A DNA stretch of 64,000 nt, taken from positions 62,001-126,000 of the forward strand of contig CAWDDE010000006.1 of NCBI GenBank assembly GCA_963801055.1. Reading direction: 5' to 3'. Positions 61,518 through 64,000 of this stretch are shown here, one piece after another. Position numbers and translations under genes: made by a program. The stretch's first letter is position 1; the number at the start of each line of letters is the position of its first letter. Below the pieces are notes generated by a model. That model worked only from the letters and a program-made list of their open reading frames with translations, was not told the origin of the DNA and ran no database searches. This DNA comes from DASUPK01 sp963801055. Its GTDB lineage: Bacteria; Actinomycetota; Thermoleophilia; Solirubrobacterales; 70-9.

Positions 61518-62399
61518 ATGGCTGGCAACGAGTCCGGCGCGGTGGTGGTCACCGGGGCATCGACCGGCATCGGCCGGGCCACCGCCCTCTTCCTCGACCG
61601 CAAGGGCTATCGGGTCTTCGCCGGCGTCCGCAAGCAGCCCGATGCTGAAGAGCTCCAGAGACGGAGCTCCGACCGGCTCACTCCGATCACACTCGACGTC
61701 ACCGACCAGAACTCGATCGCCTCGGCAGAGGAACAGGTGACCGAGGGGCTCCGCGATAAGGGCCTGGTCGGCCTGGTCAACAACGCGGGGGTCGGGGGCG
61801 GTGGCGGCCCGATCGAGCACATGTCACTCGACGATCTGCGGAGCGCCCTCGAGGTGAACCTGATCGGCCAGGTCGCGGTGACGCAGGCCTTCATCCCGCT
61901 GATCCGTCGGGCGAAGGGGACGATCGTCTTCCTCGCGTCGATCGGCGGACGCGTCGCGAGCCCCTTCATATCGCCATACAACACCTCCAAGTTCGGGGTG
62001 GAGGCGCTCGGCGAGTCGCTCCGCCACGAGTTGCGCCCCTGGGAGATCGACGTGGTCGTCGTCGAGCCGGGCTCGATCGACACCGAGATCTGGGGCAAGG
62101 GCAACGAGGCGGTCCGCGAGCGAGTCGAGAGGATGCCGGAGGACGCCCGCCGCCTCTACGGCCGCCAGCTCGCCCGCTTCGGCGAGGTGCTCAACGAGAC
62201 CGCCGACCGCGGCATCCGGCCGGAGAAGGTCGCCACCGTGATCTGGAAGGCGATCAGCTCGGACAACCCCAGGCACCGGTACCTGGTCGGCACCGACGCC
62301 AAGATCGGGGCCCGCCTCAAGGGCGTCCTTCCCGACCGGGTGTTCTCGAAGCTCGCGGGCCGGCAGATGAAGATGCCGACCGACGTCCCGTCCGAGTAG
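61518..62399 (+). CDS. Short-chain dehydrogenase/reductase
   Basis: 293 residues from ATG 61518. The NAD(P) motif AVVVTGASTGIGRATALF, the LVNNAGVGGGGG strand, and VFLASIGGRVASPFISPYNTSK with the Ser-Tyr-x3-Lys triad form a classical SDR. VVEPGSIDTEIWGKGNEAV follows and a C-terminal ~90-residue extension is typical of the retinol/17-beta-hydroxysteroid-like class. Substrate not identifiable; cofactor NADP(H) is possible because of the basic residue set in GVRKQPD. It converges on the next gene. Confidence 0.9.
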   Translation: MAGNESGAVVVTGASTGIGRATALFLDRKGYRVFAGVRKQPDAEELQRRSSDRLTPITLDVTDQNSIASAEEQVTEGLRDKGLVGLVNNAGVGGGGGPIEHMSLDDLRSALEVNLIGQVAVTQAFIPLIRRAKGTIVFLASIGGRVASPFISPYNTSKFGVEALGESLRHELRPWEIDVVVVEPGSIDTEIWGKGNEAVRERVERMPEDARRLYGRQLARFGEVLNETADRGIRPEKVATVIWKAISSDNPRHRYLVGTDAKIGARLKGVLPDRVFSKLAGRQMKMPTDVPSE

Positions 62400-62407
62400 C
62401 GGGCGCG

Positions 62408-63199
62408 CTAGGCGCCGAGCTCGGTGACGCGGTTCGGCAGGCCGAGGCCGGAGAAGTCCCCGTCGTCGCGGATCCGCTCGGCCGCCTCGATCACCGCGTT
62501 GGCGGCGGCGAAGGTGAGGCCACCGGCGGTGCTGATCCGCTGGGCTCCGGCCGCGAAGATCTCGTCGCGGCTCAGGCCCATCGAGAAGACGTTGACCGGC
62601 TTCGTGACCGCCTCGCAGATCGCCTTGATCCCGTCGATCTCCCGGACCCCGGGCGCGTAGAGCACGTCGGCGCCGGCCTCCTCGTAGGCGAGGAGCCGCT
62701 TGATCGTGTCCTCGAGGTCGGGGTTGCCGCGGAAGAAGTTCTCGGCCCGCCCGACGAGCATGAACGGGAAGTCGAGCGCCCGCGCCGCCTCCACCGCCGT
62801 CGCCACCCGCTCGACTGCGTGGTCGAAGTCGTAGATGCCGGCTTCGGGGTCGTAGTCCTCGATCGAGCCGCCGACGGCGCCGGCCTCGGCGGCGCGGGTG
62901 ATCGCGCCCGCGGCGTCCTCGGGCGCCGGGCCGTAGCCGTTCTCGAGGTCGGCCGAGACCGGCAGGTCGGTCGCCCGGTCGAGCTCCGTGATGTGGGCGG
63001 TGACCTCGTCGAGGGTGAGGACCTTGTCCGGCCGCCCGAGCCGGAAGCAGAGCCCGGCGCTGGTGGTGGCGAGCGCCTTGAAGCCGAGGCCCGCCAACAG
63101 CTTGGCGGTCCCCGCGTCCCAGGGGTTGGGGATCACGAACGGCTCGCCCTCGTGCAAAGCGCGGAGAGCTTGGCCTTTCTCTTGCTGGGTCGTCGCCAT
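62408..63199 (-). CDS. Isocitrate lyase/PEP mutase superfamily enzyme
   Basis: 263 residues, TIM barrel. LHEGEPFVIPNPWDAGTAKLL and GFKALATTSAGLCFRLG open the family; LPVSADLENGYGPAPEDAAG is the metal site, with GSIEDYDPEAG and FMLVGRAENFFRGNPDLEDT. The isocitrate-lyase KKCGH loop is missing, so it is not a true isocitrate lyase; the type includes oxaloacetate decarboxylase and carboxy-PEP mutase. Which reaction is unknown. It ends 8 nt from the SDR stop. Confidence 0.87.
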   Translation of the reverse strand: MATTQQEKGQALRALHEGEPFVIPNPWDAGTAKLLAGLGFKALATTSAGLCFRLGRPDKVLTLDEVTAHITELDRATDLPVSADLENGYGPAPEDAAGAITRAAEAGAVGGSIEDYDPEAGIYDFDHAVERVATAVEAARALDFPFMLVGRAENFFRGNPDLEDTIKRLLAYEEAGADVLYAPGVREIDGIKAICEAVTKPVNVFSMGLSRDEIFAAGAQRISTAGGLTFAAANAVIEAAERIRDDGDFSGLGLPNRVTELGA

Positions 63200-63260
63200 A
63201 TGGCTCCCTATACGAGCAGGTCGGGAACCAGGATGTACTCGATGGCAGCAGGGTGCTGCC

Positions 63261-63737
63261 TCAGCTCATCTTTCGTAGGCGCTCGAGGTGCCTGCGAGAG
63301 AGCTCGTTGGTGGCGCGGAGGAACTCGGTCAGCAGCTCGAGCTCCTCGGCCGTGAAGCGCCTCGACAGGCGGGATTCCCAGTCGGCCGCCATTGGCCCCC
63401 AGATCTTGTCTGCGCGGGCATAGAACTTCGGCGTCACCTCGACCTTTACCCGGCGCCGGTCGGCAGGATCCGAGACCCGCCGGGCATAGCCGGCGCGCTC
63501 GAGACGGTCGATCACCCCGGTAACTGCTCCGCTCGTCAGTCCCGCCTCCCCCGCCAACTCGCCCGCGGTCAGTCCACCGCTGTTCTCGATGATGTTGAGG
63601 CAGTGCAGGTCGGTTGGGTTGACGCCGAGCCGCTCGGCCGCCAGGTTGTCGAAGGCGTTGTCCAGGTTGCCCGAGATCCGGAACTCGCTGACGAGCTCGT
63701 CGATCAGGTCCTTCTTCTGCCTTTGGGCGGCCGACAC
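63261..63737 (-). CDS. MarR-family transcriptional regulator
   Basis: 158 residues from GTG 63737. NLAAERLGVNPTDLHCLNII is the dimer/first DNA helix part, LTAGELAGEAGLTSGAVTGVIDRLERAGYAR the recognition helix and wing, VSDPADRRRVKVEVTPK the D-x-R-x-R wing tip. It is divergent from a VOC gene with a palindrome in between, which it likely controls. One Cys only, in the first helix (LHCLNII), so thiol sensing is possible. Confidence 0.9.
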   Translation of the reverse strand: MSAAQRQKKDLIDELVSEFRISGNLDNAFDNLAAERLGVNPTDLHCLNIIENSGGLTAGELAGEAGLTSGAVTGVIDRLERAGYARRVSDPADRRRVKVEVTPKFYARADKIWGPMAADWESRLSRRFTAEELELLTEFLRATNELSRRHLERLRKMS

Positions 63738-63751
63738 GACAATCCCTTATC

Positions 63752-63776
63752 TACTAAGATGTTTAGCAGCTAAGTA
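63752..63776. promoter_or_regulatory. Candidate MarR operator between marR and the VOC gene
   Basis: A 25-bp imperfect palindrome runs from TACTAAG through TTTAGCAGC to CTAAGTA; TACT/AGTA ends and the AG.TG...CA.CT interior pair. It lies in the AT-rich 92-nt divergent gap and is the natural place for autoregulation. Confidence 0.5.
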
Positions 63777-63829
63777 ACTCATCACGCAAGGGAAGCTTAC
63801 TTTCCGACGCCGACCGAAAGGAAATCTCG

Positions 63830-64000
63830 ATGGCGGACACCAAGACCAAGATCGACTGGCGACTCGAGCTGATCCAGGTGCCGGTCTCGGACGTCGACCG
63901 CGCCAAGTCCTTCTACGTCGACCAGGTGGGATTCAGCGACGATCACGACCATCGGGTGAGCGACGAGATCCGCTTCGTCCAGCTCACCCCTCCCGGATCC
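63830..64000 (+). CDS. VOC-family (glyoxalase/bleomycin-resistance-like) protein, 3'-truncated by window end
   Basis: ATG 63830 follows a GAAAGGAAAT ribosome site. Visible part, 57 residues: DWRLELIQVPVSDVDRAKSF, then YVDQVGFSDDHDHRVSDEIRFVQLTPPG. This is the first VOC module with its N-terminal strand and the helix after D-x-D-R-A. The end is beyond the window, so metal ligands cannot be judged. Divergent from the MarR gene. Confidence 0.75.
   Translation, partial: MADTKTKIDWRLELIQVPVSDVDRAKSFYVDQVGFSDDHDHRVSDEIRFVQLTPPGS

Overview
Organism: the window is very GC-rich with short intergenic gaps, many 1-8 nt gene overlaps, frequent GTG and TTG starts and several leaderless promoters. Gene content is actinobacterial: a fused PafB-PafC regulator, a giant Lhr helicase followed by an Nei/Fpg glycosylase, acyl-CoA carboxylase alpha/beta/epsilon-like subunits, an MmpL-type exporter and WhiB-free housekeeping. 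From memory of these families I would guess a deep actinobacterium (Thermoleophilia/Solirubrobacterales-like). That is inference; no rRNA marker is present. No phage, transposase, CRISPR array or rRNA was seen. The single RNA gene is tRNA-Phe(GAA). Layout: 1-6 kb, a truncated NAD(P)-binding oxidoreductase, groES-groEL under a CIRCE operator, two small stress-type genes, pcm, a Crp-family regulator and an Nei/Fpg glycosylase. 6-13.8 kb, Lhr helicase (frameshifted), tandem hairpins, an MMPL exporter and its divergent MarR regulator. 13.8-17.4 kb, the overlapping dTDP-rhamnose operon rmlA-D-B-C. 17.5-24 kb, a secreted RTX-like protein, a PPOX protein, a penicillin-acylase-family hydrolase, an MBL hydrolase, and an ArsR-SRPBCC-SMP30-VOC cluster. 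24-32 kb, PafBC, a YhaM-like nuclease, LtrA, endonuclease IV, an MFS transporter fused to two cyclic-nucleotide domains, tRNA-Phe. 32-39 kb, an MrfA/YprA-type helicase, folP, a HAD phosphatase, clpP, a second SRPBCC-ArsR pair, a DtxR regulator. 39-46 kb, an aminotransferase, sucCD, a HAD hydrolase and the biotin-carrying acyl-CoA carboxylase alpha chain. 46-53 kb, assimilatory sulfate reduction: a TSUP permease, an Rrf2 regulator, cysC, sat, cysH and a sulfite/nitrite reductase. 53-64 kb, an ornithine-cyclodeaminase homologue, dodecin, carboxylase epsilon-like and beta subunits plus a methylmalonyl-CoA mutase large chain, then wecB, an SDR, a PEP-mutase-family enzyme, and a divergent MarR/VOC pair cut by the window end. 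How the genes work together: the carboxylase subunits and mutase together fit propionyl-CoA to succinyl-CoA conversion feeding SucCD. The 47-53 kb block takes sulfate to sulfide. PafBC, Lhr-Nei, endonuclease IV and the MrfA-like helicase give an unusual density of DNA-repair functions. Most unusual features: (i) at least eight conserved genes carry one-base frameshifts, which points to consensus indels in a long-read or low-coverage assembly rather than decay; (ii) two ArsR-SRPBCC modules share one operator architecture, TGYRACC-N4-GGTYRCA; (iii) a small family of dispersed palindromic intergenic elements is present.
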